The notes under the pieces were generated by a model. It did no database searches, was not told the origin of the DNA, and worked only from the letters and a program-made list of their open reading frames with translations. Below are positions 52,936 to 62,129 of a stretch of 64,000 bases of DNA, piece after piece. The stretch is taken from assembly GCF_020532605.1 (NCBI RefSeq), contig NZ_JAJATW010000002.1, forward strand, positions 124,001 to 188,000, given 5' to 3'. The translations under genes and the position numbers were made by a program. Numbering within the stretch: position 1 is the first letter of the stretch; each line of letters opens with the position of its first letter. This DNA is from Marinomonas algarum. Its GTDB lineage: Bacteria > Pseudomonadota > Gammaproteobacteria > Pseudomonadales > Marinomonadaceae.

Positions 52936-54414
52936 TTACAATGAGTGCTTATCAGTCACCATATTGGTAATGCACGACATCACGCCTTTACTGGCGTCTT
53001 CCGCATCACGAACATGTTCTACCAACTCATCCAACACAACGTCATCATTCATCCAGCCACCTTTGACCAGCGTCATCGCAGATTGTATGCGTGTATGTAC
53101 CCGTGCGTGGTAAGATTCTAGCTCACGGTAACCCGACGTGTGTTCAAAGGCGTCTCTTCCCATCCCTTCGTAATACCACTTCCCTAGTCGGCAATTAAAA
53201 TGGTCCACTTGTGTCGCCTCAGCTTCTGGACCTTCACCGTAACACTCAAGACCTATGTAGCCATTTTGCATGTAAATAACGTGATCAAGCTGCACAAGAG
53301 ACGCGAACGCTCGGTCTTTTGTCTGTGTCATAAGCGTAATAGTTGATTGAGAAGCCGTCGCAACGTCATCAAAATTATCATGGAACGTATCAATTTCACT
53401 GCCAATTTGTTTTGTTTGCTGACTGACCGCCAAGGTCTGTTGCACCATGGTATCAATTTGTGTTCTCAAGCCTGTTATCACATCACTGATCTCTTCTGTG
53501 GAAGATCGAGTGCGCGTCGCCAAATTTCGTACCTCATCCGCTACAACCGCAAAGCCTCGACCCACTTCGCCCGCCCTTGCCGCTTCGATAGCAGCATTTA
53601 AAGCCAGCAGATTGGTCTGCTCAGCAATATCACTGATTAGCTTAATCGTATCAGCAATCTTATGACTCTGTTCTTCCAACTCATGGGCACTGATTTCTAC
53701 GCTGGCCATACGCTCATTGACATCACCAACGGAGTCGCGCAAGCCAGAGACCGTTTCACTGCCTTTTTGTGCGCCATCGCGGCTTTTTGATGCAATATTC
53801 AAAACGTCGTCCATTTTCGAGGACAACAAACTCAAGTCAGACTGGCTGTTTTTCAGATTAAGCAGCAAATTGGATGTGTTTAAGGTGTGTAGTCTGCCTA
53901 ATAATTTATTTTGTCGAGCAAAGTTATCCGCGTCTTCCATGCCTTTAATCGCCACATTGACGTTCTGCATCATAACGCCAAACTCACCCGGCATACCATC
54001 GGTCAATACTTTGCGGTAAAAATGTCGCTGACTCGTTGCGTAAAAGCTGTTGGAAAGCTCTTTAAAGCTACTTTCAACAATGTCTAAAAAATCATTAAGC
54101 GCCCAAGCGACTTCACCGACCTCACCCAAGCCTTTGGTGTTAGTCACGCGAATATGGGTGTTACCACGTTTGGCCTCGGCCAAGGTTTCTTTAATCGTAT
54201 TGAGCGCAATAACCGGCTTACGGTGATCATTCCAAGCGATCAAGGCAAAAACACCTACTAATATTGGAAACACAATATCAGAGTAACTAAAGCCAAACTG
54301 CCAAAGGTTAACAAGGCTGATTATCACGGAAAAAGCGAAAAACACGATACAAGTAATGGCGTATTTTTGCTGCATAAAAGGGATGTGTTTACTGATATGC
54401 CTGTACTTTGTCAT
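52936..54414 (-). CDS. Methyl-accepting chemotaxis protein with C-terminal CZB domain
   Basis: The 492-residue protein has two adjacent membrane helices near the N-terminus (about 15-60) with no large periplasmic sensor, a linker, and a signalling hairpin with the conserved [20 protein letters not shown] and [14 protein letters not shown]. The last ~100 residues form a CZB domain ([15 protein letters not shown] and a later HARVHTRI), which binds zinc through a Cys-His set and can sense oxidants such as hypochlorite. It lies 5 bp after the PAS gene, so the two are co-expressed, and the PAS protein may supply the input. Confidence 0.92.
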   Translation of the reverse strand: MTKYRHISKHIPFMQQKYAITCIVFFAFSVIISLVNLWQFGFSYSDIVFPILVGVFALIAWNDHRKPVIALNTIKETLAEAKRGNTHIRVTNTKGLGEVGEVAWALNDFLDIVESSFKELSNSFYATSQRHFYRKVLTDGMPGEFGVMMQNVNVAIKGMEDADNFARQNKLLGRLHTLNTSNLLLNLKNSQSDLSLLSSKMDDVLNIASKSRDGAQKGSETVSGLRDSVGDVNERMASVEISAHELEEQSHKIADTIKLISDIAEQTNLLALNAAIEAARAGEVGRGFAVVADEVRNLATRTRSSTEEISDVITGLRTQIDTMVQQTLAVSQQTKQIGSEIDTFHDNFDDVATASQSTITLMTQTKDRAFASLVQLDHVIYMQNGYIGLECYGEGPEAEATQVDHFNCRLGKWYYEGMGRDAFEHTSGYRELESYHARVHTRIQSAMTLVKGGWMNDDVVLDELVEHVRDAEDASKGVMSCITNMVTDKHSL

Positions 54415-54419
54415 TATTT

Positions 54420-54935
54420 TTACTGCCTAAAACTTTGATAATGATTAAGGATAAATGCGTCATAGCTCATTCCCGCGGTTTCTTGGCAGTGGTCATTCAA
54501 CCATTGCCAACTTTTTTCTGGCGCATTGGTTTTATTACTGCTGGCTTCTATCTCTCTCATTTTGGCGTAAAGCTCTGTAATCGTCGCCAATGATTTTGGA
54601 GGGGCAACACGTCTAACCGAATAATAGCCTATCTTTTGTTCGCCAATCTGATCGGGAGTCACGTTTGCAAACACCCAATAATAGTTGCCATCTGAGGTGC
54701 TGTTTTTAATAAAACCGAAAAATTCATTCCCTGACTGGAGTGCTTTCCACATACCATAAAAAACGCCCCTAGGCATATCTTGGTGGCGTATCATATTGTG
54801 TGGTTGGTTTAACAAGGCACTCTCAGGAAAATTACAAATTCGCATAAATGCACGATTTGAATAGGTAATTTTTCCTTTAAGATCTGTTTTACTGATGATC
54901 AGTTCTTCAGGTAAAAAAGTAATTTCTTTTGACAT
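54420..54935 (-). CDS. Aer-like PAS-domain protein
   Basis: The 171-residue protein is a single PAS domain (about 10-125) of the Aer type: [37 protein letters not shown] and [21 protein letters not shown], which bind FAD in Aer. A C-terminal tail of ~45 residues follows. There is no output domain, so it most likely works with the chemoreceptor encoded 5 bp downstream as a split aerotaxis or redox sensor. The ribosome-binding site is weak. Confidence 0.9.
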   Translation of the reverse strand: MSKEITFLPEELIISKTDLKGKITYSNRAFMRICNFPESALLNQPHNMIRHQDMPRGVFYGMWKALQSGNEFFGFIKNSTSDGNYYWVFANVTPDQIGEQKIGYYSVRRVAPPKSLATITELYAKMREIEASSNKTNAPEKSWQWLNDHCQETAGMSYDAFILNHYQSFRQ

Positions 54936-55226
54936 ACATACTACCGAATCAGAGAAAATTTCTATAATAATAGCACTTTATAACGCTGATATTATTTTTT
55001 ATAGACATAAGACAACAAATCTTGTGATCATCACATATTAAGAAACATCCGCTCTTTTGAGGAATGATACTGATTGCACAAGATGTTCACTACGATTGAC
55101 TGTAACATCGCAAGGTACAGAGTGAAAAGTACAGTAAAAACATCATTAAAATACTTCTGTTTACGCTAGAAAAAGCCCTGTCGTTTGCTCTAGAATACGT
55201 CGCTTTGACCCCTTAGACAGGTTGCC

Positions 55227-56324
55227 ATGATTAAGACACCTTACTACCTTATCGACAAAGCAGCTCTTCTCAAAAATTTAGAGAAAATCGCTTACGTTCG
55301 CCAACAATCTGGCGCAAAATCGTTGCTCGCTTTGAAGTGCTTCGCCACTTGGTCTGTTTTCGATTTAATGCAAGACTACATGGACGGCACCACCTCCTCC
55401 TCTCTATACGAAGTTAAACTTGGGAAGACTCGGTTTCAAGGGGAAACCCACGCCTACAGTGTCGCTTACGCCGACGATGAAATCGCTGAAGTTCTCGCTC
55501 ACTCTGATAAAGTGATTTTTAACTCCATTGGTCAACTTGACCGCTTCAAAGAAGTGAGTCAAGACAAAACACGTGGCTTACGAGTTAACCCTCAGGTGAG
55601 TACCTCTGAATTTTTAATCGCCGATCCGGCACGTCCATTTAGCCGTTTGGGGGAATGGGATCCAGAAAAAATTGCGACCGTCATAGAGGATATTTCAGGC
55701 TTTATGTTCCACAACAATTGTGAGAACGAAGACTTTGCACGCTTTGATGAAATGCTTACGCTTATTGAAACACGCTTTGGTCACCTCATTAAAAAGGTAA
55801 AGTGGGTCAGTTTAGGCGGTGGCATTCACTTTACTGGTGACGACTATCCACTGGATTTGTTTTGCCAGCGCTTAAAAGCCTTTGCCGAAAAATACGACAT
55901 TCAGGTTTATCTTGAACCAGGCGAAGCCAGCATTACCAAAAGCACCACGCTGGAAGTGACGGTGCTAGACACATTATTTAACGGCAAAAACCTCGCCGTT
56001 GTCGACAGTTCTATCGAAGCGCACATGCTGGACTTATTAATCTATCGTGAAAATGCGAAAATGGCGCCTTGCGATGGCGAAAACGAATACATGATCTGTG
56101 GGAAGTCTTGCTTAGCAGGCGATATCTTTGGTGAATTTAAATTTGATGCGCCTTTGCAAGTGGGCGATCGTTTGTCTTTCCAAGACGCTGCAGGGTACAC
56201 CATGGTGAAAAAGAACTGGTTTAATGGTGTAAAAATGCCATCTATTGCCATTCGCCAACTGGACGGCCAAATCGAGCTTGTTAGAGAGTTTGATTACAGG
56301 GATTTCGAACAAAACTTGTCTTAA
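55227..56324 (+). CDS. nspC: Carboxynorspermidine/carboxyspermidine decarboxylase
   Basis: The 365-residue alanine-racemase-fold decarboxylase matches NspC. PLP binds Lys37 (LLALKCFATW); SLYEVKLGKTRF, VSLGGGIHFTG and YLEPGEA are typical, and the conserved Cys lies in MICGKSCLAGD. It decarboxylates carboxynorspermidine or carboxyspermidine in the alternative polyamine route. The enzyme making its substrate is encoded 47 bp downstream, reverse of the order I recall in Vibrio. The upstream 291 bp holds the promoter; nothing else is evident. Confidence 0.94.
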   Translation: MIKTPYYLIDKAALLKNLEKIAYVRQQSGAKSLLALKCFATWSVFDLMQDYMDGTTSSSLYEVKLGKTRFQGETHAYSVAYADDEIAEVLAHSDKVIFNSIGQLDRFKEVSQDKTRGLRVNPQVSTSEFLIADPARPFSRLGEWDPEKIATVIEDISGFMFHNNCENEDFARFDEMLTLIETRFGHLIKKVKWVSLGGGIHFTGDDYPLDLFCQRLKAFAEKYDIQVYLEPGEASITKSTTLEVTVLDTLFNGKNLAVVDSSIEAHMLDLLIYRENAKMAPCDGENEYMICGKSCLAGDIFGEFKFDAPLQVGDRLSFQDAAGYTMVKKNWFNGVKMPSIAIRQLDGQIELVREFDYRDFEQNLS

Positions 56325-56371
56325 TCACAACAAAGACAAAGCAACCTTTTTATTTTGGAGATCGCGTTACT

Positions 56372-57610
56372 ATGAAAAAAAATGTCCTTATTATCGGTGG
56401 CGGAGGCGTGGCACGTGTTGTGGCACACAAATGCGCCCAACACAATGACACACTGGGCAATATCGCAATTGCTTCGCGCAGCGTTACGAAATGCGACGAT
56501 ATTGTAGCCAGTGTCCTCGACAAAGGCAGTTTAAAGATAGAGGGCCGCATTCAAGCATTCGCCCTTGATGCTCTTGACGTGCCAGCTACGGTTAAGCTGA
56601 TCCAAGACACAGAATCACAAATCGTCATCAATGTGGGTTCCGCTTTTATTAACATGTCTGTCTTAGAAGCCTGTATCGAAACAGGTGCCGCTTATTTAGA
56701 CACAGCGATCCACGAAGACCCAACAAAAATTTGTGAAACACCCCCTTGGTACGCCAACTACGAATGGAAGCGCCGTGATTTATGCAAAGACAATGGCATC
56801 ACCGCAATTCTCGGGGTAGGTTTTGATCCAGGTGTCGTAAACGCCTATGCCGCCCTTGCTTACAACGATTATTTTGACAGTGTCAGCGACATCGATATTA
56901 TTGATATTAATGCTGGCAGTCATGGCAAATATTTTGCTACGAACTTTGACCCAGAGATCAACTTCCGCGAATTTACCGGACGTGTGTACTCTTGGCAAAA
57001 CCGCGCTTGGCAAGAAAACAAAATGTTTGAAATCAGCCGTACTGACGACCTCCCAGTAGTCGGCACGCAAACGGCTTATATGACGGGCCACGATGAAGTG
57101 CACTCTATTTCACAGAATCTAGACGTGCCAAATGTACGTTTCTGGATGGGCTTTGGCGAACACTACATCAATGTTTTTACGGTTCTGAAAAGCCTAGGTT
57201 TGCTTTCTGAGCAACCAGTAAAAACGGCGGAAGGTTTAGACGTTGTGCCTCTTAAAGTGGTTAAAGCGGTGCTTCCTGATCCGTCTTCTTTGGCACCCGA
57301 TTACACCGGCAAAACTTGCATCGGTGATGTTGTGAAAGGCTTGAAAGACGGTAAAGAAAAAGAAGTCTTTATCTACAATGTCGCAGACCACAAAGACGCT
57401 TACAACGAAGTGGGTAGCCAAGGTATTTCCTACACCGCAGGCGTTCCACCGGTTGCCGCCGCTATTCTAGTGGCGAACGGCACGTGGGATGCAAAAGAAA
57501 TGCGCAATGTCGAACAACTTGATCCAAAACCTTTCTTAGGTTTATTGAACGACATGGGCTTACCGACCCGCATTAAAGACGAAAACGGTGATCGCCCTTT
57601 TACTCTGTAA
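56372..57610 (+). CDS. Carboxynorspermidine synthase (saccharopine dehydrogenase family)
   Basis: The 412-residue NADPH-dependent enzyme (CANSDH) has an N-terminal Rossmann motif (NVLIIGGGGVARVVAHKCAQ, about residues 4-23) and LDTAIHEDPTKIC and GVGFDPGVVNAY, as in Lys1-type carboxyspermidine dehydrogenases. It condenses aspartate semialdehyde with diaminopropane or putrescine. It follows nspC, giving the two-step route to norspermidine or spermidine without S-adenosylmethionine decarboxylase. GGAG lies upstream. A strong terminator follows. Confidence 0.94.
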   Translation: MKKNVLIIGGGGVARVVAHKCAQHNDTLGNIAIASRSVTKCDDIVASVLDKGSLKIEGRIQAFALDALDVPATVKLIQDTESQIVINVGSAFINMSVLEACIETGAAYLDTAIHEDPTKICETPPWYANYEWKRRDLCKDNGITAILGVGFDPGVVNAYAALAYNDYFDSVSDIDIIDINAGSHGKYFATNFDPEINFREFTGRVYSWQNRAWQENKMFEISRTDDLPVVGTQTAYMTGHDEVHSISQNLDVPNVRFWMGFGEHYINVFTVLKSLGLLSEQPVKTAEGLDVVPLKVVKAVLPDPSSLAPDYTGKTCIGDVVKGLKDGKEKEVFIYNVADHKDAYNEVGSQGISYTAGVPPVAAAILVANGTWDAKEMRNVEQLDPKPFLGLLNDMGLPTRIKDENGDRPFTL

Positions 57611-57662
57611 AAGCAGTTTTGTAGCAGTATTATTTCAATAATACTGCCCGCTCAACACCTCA

Positions 57663-57690
57663 TAACCTCGCGCCGCGGGGTTATTTTTTA
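57663..57690 (+). terminator. Intrinsic terminator of the polyamine operon
   Basis: TAACCTCG pairs with CGGGGTTA (one G-T pair) around loop CGCCG, followed by six T residues. An additional dyad GCAGTATTA/TAATACTGC lies at 57624-57647. Confidence 0.88.
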
Positions 57691-57805
57691 TCGATTAAAT
57701 GTACTGACACATCTGCCTTATTAGCTTACATATTTTACGCTATCCCTTTACAATGCAAAGATCATGTATATTTTGTGTTGAAATCATTCATTAAGGATCA
57801 TCATT

Positions 57806-59011
57806 ATGAAAAGGGAACTCAGGCTCGCTTCATTACTTACTGCCACGACACTTGTCTTATCAGGTTGTGCTTCTAATCCAGATTCAGTCTCCAGTCTTGC
57901 TTCCGATGCGGAGCAATCTAGTACTATTAGCCAAGTCAGTATCTTAAAGAAAACAATAGATGATGCTGATAAAGCACTTAAAAAAGGCAAACAGGAAGAA
58001 TTAAGCTGGTTCGCAGAAAAAGACATAGATGAAGCAAGCGAGGCACTGAATACAGCAAAACAATACTATGCCAAATTTGAAATAGACCCAGCTGAGGCAA
58101 ACAGTAAAACGGGTTTTTTTAGCTCACAAACAAACATAGAGGCTGCTGAGGAAGCGATCCTAGAGTTTAAAACGTATTTCTCTCATGCAGAAAAAGTGAA
58201 GGCTACATCGCTATCTGTCCTTGCCGAAGCCTTTGATTATAGAGAACAGCTGGTTAAAATCGACGCCAAACAATATTTCCCTAATACGGTAGAAGAGTTA
58301 GATAAATCGTTAAAACAACTTGTTGACCAAATCGCTGGCGATAAAATAGATAATGCCATCAGCGAGCAACCAAATTTGGTAAAAAGCCAACGTTTACTTG
58401 AAGTAAAGACCGTCTCTACCATTTACCTCACAGATGCTAAAAATGAGTTTGATAGACTCAGAAAAACAGACATTGCACAATTTGCACCGAACGCTCTATC
58501 TCAGGTGTCAGCAGCGTTAAACAGCACAACCGCTTTTATTTCAACAGATCCTCGTAACATTGCAGCCATTGAGAAAAAAGCGGACGAGACAATGTTCTTA
58601 GTGAAACGTGCGGAACAAATCACTTTGGCGGTAAAAAAACTTAAAGCTTTGCCTGAAAAAGACTATGAGAATTATATTGTTACTCATGAAAAGATTTTAC
58701 TGAATATCAGTGAAGCGTTAGGCGCAGAAGATCGTCGTGATATTGCTCTAGAAGAACAAGGTGCACTGATTGTTAACTTCATTGAATCTAGCATGCGTGC
58801 AAGTAAATTGGCCTCTCAAGAGAAAAAAGAACTGACTGATGCGCTAGACAATCAGACCGCCTACAGTGAGTTACTAGAGGCAAAAATACGAGAATTGACT
58901 GAGACGAATATACAGAAGCTAACAAAAAGTAGCTCAATTGACGAAGCGCCAGCCGAAACTTCCGAAAAGACAACTGATGCGAACGACATATCAGCCACTA
59001 CAGAAGAATAG
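57806..59011 (+). CDS. Coiled-coil lipoprotein of unknown function
   Basis: I do not recognise the family beyond general structure. The 401-residue protein begins with a lipoprotein signal (about 1-20) and lipobox LSGC, so Cys21 would be lipidated; the next residues (ASNPD) do not include an Asp at +2, suggesting transport to the outer membrane. The remainder is almost wholly helical, rich in E, K, A and L, with repeated ~75-residue units (for example EELSWFAEKDIDEASEALN, IDAKQYFPNTVEELDKSLK, TDIAQFAPNALSQVSAAL). It ends in an acidic, low-complexity tail. AAGGA precedes the start. Confidence 0.85.
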   Translation: MKRELRLASLLTATTLVLSGCASNPDSVSSLASDAEQSSTISQVSILKKTIDDADKALKKGKQEELSWFAEKDIDEASEALNTAKQYYAKFEIDPAEANSKTGFFSSQTNIEAAEEAILEFKTYFSHAEKVKATSLSVLAEAFDYREQLVKIDAKQYFPNTVEELDKSLKQLVDQIAGDKIDNAISEQPNLVKSQRLLEVKTVSTIYLTDAKNEFDRLRKTDIAQFAPNALSQVSAALNSTTAFISTDPRNIAAIEKKADETMFLVKRAEQITLAVKKLKALPEKDYENYIVTHEKILLNISEALGAEDRRDIALEEQGALIVNFIESSMRASKLASQEKKELTDALDNQTAYSELLEAKIRELTETNIQKLTKSSSIDEAPAETSEKTTDANDISATTEE

Positions 59012-59272
59012 TCAAAACTAGACCCTTAAACTCCTTTCACTGCTTGCCTCCAGTTCATTATTGAATCTGGAGGTAAGCTTAATAAGCCTTAGACACCAAT
59101 CGGTTTTCTATTACCTGAATGAACCACTTATATCTTATAAAATATTCGCAGGTACAAATTGCGGTGCAGCTTCTGTGCAAAATTTCGGAAAAGATAGAAT
59201 TTTGAAGAATTAAAAAGAAACGCTGAAAGCTAGTATTGGCGGGGGATAGAGCAAGATAGGAAAATTTAGGCG
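59012..59272 (+). other. Region between lipoprotein gene and tRNA cluster
   Basis: A hairpin at 59047-59073 (CCTCCAG/CTGGAGG with TTCA/TGAA inside) follows the lipoprotein stop and may end its transcript, although no T-tract follows. The remaining sequence shows no gene. Confidence 0.5.
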
Positions 59273-59298
59273 AAAAAAAAGGCACCATAAATGGTGCC
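59273..59298 (-). terminator. Terminator of the tRNA operon, overlapping the tRNA-Leu 3' end
   Basis: On the minus strand GGCACCA and TGGTGCC pair, followed by eight T residues. The first arm includes the CCA end and part of the acceptor stem of tRNA-Leu, so folding as terminator and as tRNA compete. Confidence 0.8.
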
Positions 59299-59378
59299 CG
59301 GGACCGGAATCGAACCGGTACGCTCGTTAAAGCGCAAGATTTTAAGTCTTGTGTGTCTACCAATTTCACCACCCGGGC
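59292..59378 (-). tRNA. tRNA-Leu (anticodon TAA)
   Basis: An 87-nt class II tRNA with encoded CCA. The acceptor stem GCCCGGG/CCCGGGC, a long variable arm, GGTTCGATTCC as T-loop and the anticodon loop CTTAAAA (anticodon TAA) are all present. It is third of the Gly-Cys-Leu set, matching leuZ of E. coli. Confidence 0.96.
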
Positions 59379-59389
59379 ATATCTGATTT

Positions 59390-59463
59390 TGGAGGCCGGA
59401 GTCGGAATCGAACCGGCGTTAACGGAGTTGCAGTCCGCTGCATGACCACTCTGCCATCCGGCC
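59390..59463 (-). tRNA. tRNA-Cys (anticodon GCA)
   Basis: A 74-nt tRNA with encoded CCA, acceptor stem GGCCGGA/TCCGGCC, anticodon loop with GCA between GGACT and ACTCC, and T-loop GGTTCGATTCC. It is second in the set, as cysT in E. coli. Confidence 0.96.
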
Positions 59464-59485
59464 TTCTATCAGATTGTCTTTTGAT

Positions 59486-59560
59486 TGGAGCGGGAAACGA
59501 GGCTCGAACTCGCGACCCCAACCTTGGCAAGGTTGTGCTCTACCACTGAGCTATTCCCGC
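59486..59560 (-). tRNA. tRNA-Gly (anticodon GCC)
   Basis: A 75-nt tRNA with encoded CCA. Acceptor stem GCGGGAA/TTCCCGC, D-loop AGCTCAGTGGTAGAGC, anticodon GCC and T-loop GAGTTCGAGCCTC are present. It is first in the set, downstream of pgsA, as glyW in E. coli. Confidence 0.97.
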
Positions 59561-59655
59561 GTCTCAAAAGACGTGGCCTATTCTATGTATTTGAGCCTTC
59601 ACGTCAAGGAAAAAATTCAAATTAATTCATAACTTAGGCATTTTTTTTGATCCGT

Positions 59656-60216
59656 TTATTTTTTGTTCGATTCTTTGGCCATCAACTCGGGCCACGCAGC
59701 TTTTAAATAAATATACATCGACCAAAGCGTCAACAATGCGGCAGCGATCAATACTGCCTCCCCAAGATGCGATTGAAAGCTACCTGGGTGAGAGCCCAAT
59801 AAAATGAAGATGGCAATCATCTGCATTGTGGTTTTTAGCTTACCAATGTATGACACCGCTACACTGGCACGTTTCCCCATTTCTGCCATCCACTCTCGCA
59901 ACGCAGAAATAACAATCTCACGACCAACAATAACGGCACTGGCCAACGTTAACAGAGGATTCGAATAACTCGCCACCAGCAGCACTAAAGCAATCGAAAC
60001 CATAAGCTTATCAGCGACAGGATCAAAAAAAGCACCAAACGCCGTTGCCTGATTAAGCTTTCTTGCTAGGTAACCATCCAACCAGTCAGTGATTGCGGCT
60101 AACGCAAAAATAATGGCACACGCATGATAACGGCCTTCCCATGGCAAATAATAAATAGTGACCAAAACGGGAATCATAAAGATCCGTACGGAAGTCAAGA
60201 TATTCGGTATGTTCAT
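59656..60216 (-). CDS. pgsA: CDP-diacylglycerol-glycerol-3-phosphate 3-phosphatidyltransferase
   Basis: The 186-residue membrane protein starts at ATG 60216 (AGGAATAAA upstream), giving MNIPNILTSVRIFMIPVLV. It contains the complete CDP-alcohol phosphatidyltransferase motif DG-x2-AR-x8-G-x3-D-x3-D within DGYLARKLNQATAFGAFFD and PVADK. It makes phosphatidylglycerol phosphate, the first committed step to phosphatidylglycerol and cardiolipin. It lies downstream of uvrC and upstream of the tRNA set, the order conserved in E. coli. Confidence 0.97.
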   Translation of the reverse strand: MNIPNILTSVRIFMIPVLVTIYYLPWEGRYHACAIIFALAAITDWLDGYLARKLNQATAFGAFFDPVADKLMVSIALVLLVASYSNPLLTLASAVIVGREIVISALREWMAEMGKRASVAVSYIGKLKTTMQMIAIFILLGSHPGSFQSHLGEAVLIAAALLTLWSMYIYLKAAWPELMAKESNKK

Positions 60217-60287
60217 TTTATTCCTAGTAAGAGTACTGAGTGCCAAACATAAAACAAGCTTAACGCTTATACGTTAACTTTTGTAAA

Positions 60288-62129
60288 CTAATTTTTGTGC
60301 AGATGAAGGTAAATCTCTTCTGCCTTCTTTGTGCTGATACCTTTGACCTTGGAAATATCTTGCTGGCTCGCCGACAACAACTCCTGATAACCCCCAAACG
60401 CCATCAGCAACTCTTTGCGTCGAGTAGGTCCAATACCTGGAATACCTTCTAAAGCAGAGTGTCGACGTTTTTTGTCTCTTCTACGACGATGACTCTTCAC
60501 CGCAAACCGGTGGGCTTCATCGCGTATATGCTGAATAAGATGCAACGCCGAGGAGTCTGGTGGCAAGACGACCTCCTCCTCTTTCGAACCAATATACAGT
60601 GTTTCAAGACCAGGTTTGCGCGTATCCCCTTTCGCCACGCCAAGTAGGAATATATCGACCAAACCCAGTTCTTTTAATACCGTTTCTGCTTGCGTAAGCT
60701 GTCCCTTACCACCGTCAATAAGCAACACATCAGGCGCCGCCAGCTCACCACTTTTCACACGCTTATAACGACGAGTAAGCGCCTGCTTCATTGCTCCGTA
60801 ATCATCGCCAGGCTCGACACCTTCTATATTAAAGGAACGATAGCGCTTTTTATCTGGACCGTCTGGCCCAAATACAACACAAGACGCTACCGTTGCCTCA
60901 CCACTGGAATGACTGATGTCAAAACACTCCATATGCGAAGGCGGCGCTTTAAAGCCCAACAGTTTTTGCAATGCGGTAATGCGGCTAAAATGGTTACGTT
61001 TGTCGTTTAATCTTGCCTGTAAACCTTGTTCAGCGTTGAGTTTCGCCAAATCAAGCCATCGAGCACGCTGACCACGCACATTGTGAACCACTTCAATTTT
61101 TTTCTGCGTGGTTTGAAAAATGCCTTCTATCAGCGCTTCACTGTCTTCCAATTCGTGACTTAAAATAATCGTCTTAGGCAATTCTTGACTGCCTCCTAAA
61201 TAAAACTGCGCGATAAAAGAAGAAAGCAATTCGCCTTCCGTGATTTCAATCGGCATTTTAGGGTAATGGCTTTTACTACCAACGACTTTACCTTTTCGCA
61301 CCATCATCACGTGCACACACAAGCCACCAGGCTGTATAAGAGAGGCGATCACATCTGCCTCCCCTGTTTGCCCATAAACATCTTGCTGTTCTTGAATATG
61401 GTTGAGCTGAATCACTTGATCTCGTAACGCAGCCGCACGCTCAAATTCCATCTCGACTGCCGCCGCGCTCATCTGTGCGGTAATTTCTGCTGTTAGTTCT
61501 TGATCTTTGCCCTGTAGGAACATTTTTGCGTGACGCACATCGGATGCGTACTCTTCATTACTGATCAAGCCAACACAAGGTCCCGAACAACGCTTGATCT
61601 GATATTGCAAACAAGGTCGAGAACGATTGGCATAGGTACTGTCTTCGCACTGCCTAACTTTAAAGACTTTTTGCATGGTGATTAGACTATCTTTAACCGC
61701 TGGGCCGCTCGGAAATGGCCCAAACAAGGTGCCTTTATTGTGCTTTTTGCCACGACGAAATAACAAAGCAGGATGAGTATGATCAGACAATAGAATATAA
61801 GGATAAGATTTGTCGTCACGTAACAGAATATTATAAGGAGGCCGATGCTGCTTAATCAGTGTTTGCTCTAGCAACAACGCTTCCGTATCACTTTTGGTAA
61901 CGGCAATTTCTATGCTGTGGATACGGCTGACCAACGCCATGGTTTTTGTCGTTAACCCTGTTGCGCGAAAATAACTGGCGACACGGTTTTTTAAATTTTT
62001 TGCCTTACCAACATAGAGCAACTCCCCTAACTTATCGTACATTCGATAAACGCCAGGACGAGTCGTTAAATTGCTGACAAAATGCTTAGGATCAAATTCT
62101 AAAGGACTCAAATCAACCTCGAGTGTCAT
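60288..62129 (-). CDS. uvrC: Excinuclease ABC subunit C
   Basis: The 613-residue nuclease makes both cuts in nucleotide excision repair. It has an N-terminal GIY-YIG domain (TRPGVYRMYDKLGELLYVGK) for the 3' incision, a cysteine-rich region, a UVR motif (EMEFERAAALRDQVIQLN), an RNase H-like domain (MECFDISHSSGEATVAS, LLIDGGKGQ) for the 5' incision and tandem helix-hairpin-helix motifs at the end (GIPGIGPTRRKELL, ISKVKGISTKKAEEI). Its ATG directly follows the uvrY stop, so the pair is co-translated. Confidence 0.98.
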   Translation of the reverse strand: MTLEVDLSPLEFDPKHFVSNLTTRPGVYRMYDKLGELLYVGKAKNLKNRVASYFRATGLTTKTMALVSRIHSIEIAVTKSDTEALLLEQTLIKQHRPPYNILLRDDKSYPYILLSDHTHPALLFRRGKKHNKGTLFGPFPSGPAVKDSLITMQKVFKVRQCEDSTYANRSRPCLQYQIKRCSGPCVGLISNEEYASDVRHAKMFLQGKDQELTAEITAQMSAAAVEMEFERAAALRDQVIQLNHIQEQQDVYGQTGEADVIASLIQPGGLCVHVMMVRKGKVVGSKSHYPKMPIEITEGELLSSFIAQFYLGGSQELPKTIILSHELEDSEALIEGIFQTTQKKIEVVHNVRGQRARWLDLAKLNAEQGLQARLNDKRNHFSRITALQKLLGFKAPPSHMECFDISHSSGEATVASCVVFGPDGPDKKRYRSFNIEGVEPGDDYGAMKQALTRRYKRVKSGELAAPDVLLIDGGKGQLTQAETVLKELGLVDIFLLGVAKGDTRKPGLETLYIGSKEEEVVLPPDSSALHLIQHIRDEAHRFAVKSHRRRRDKKRRHSALEGIPGIGPTRRKELLMAFGGYQELLSASQQDISKVKGISTKKAEEIYLHLHKN

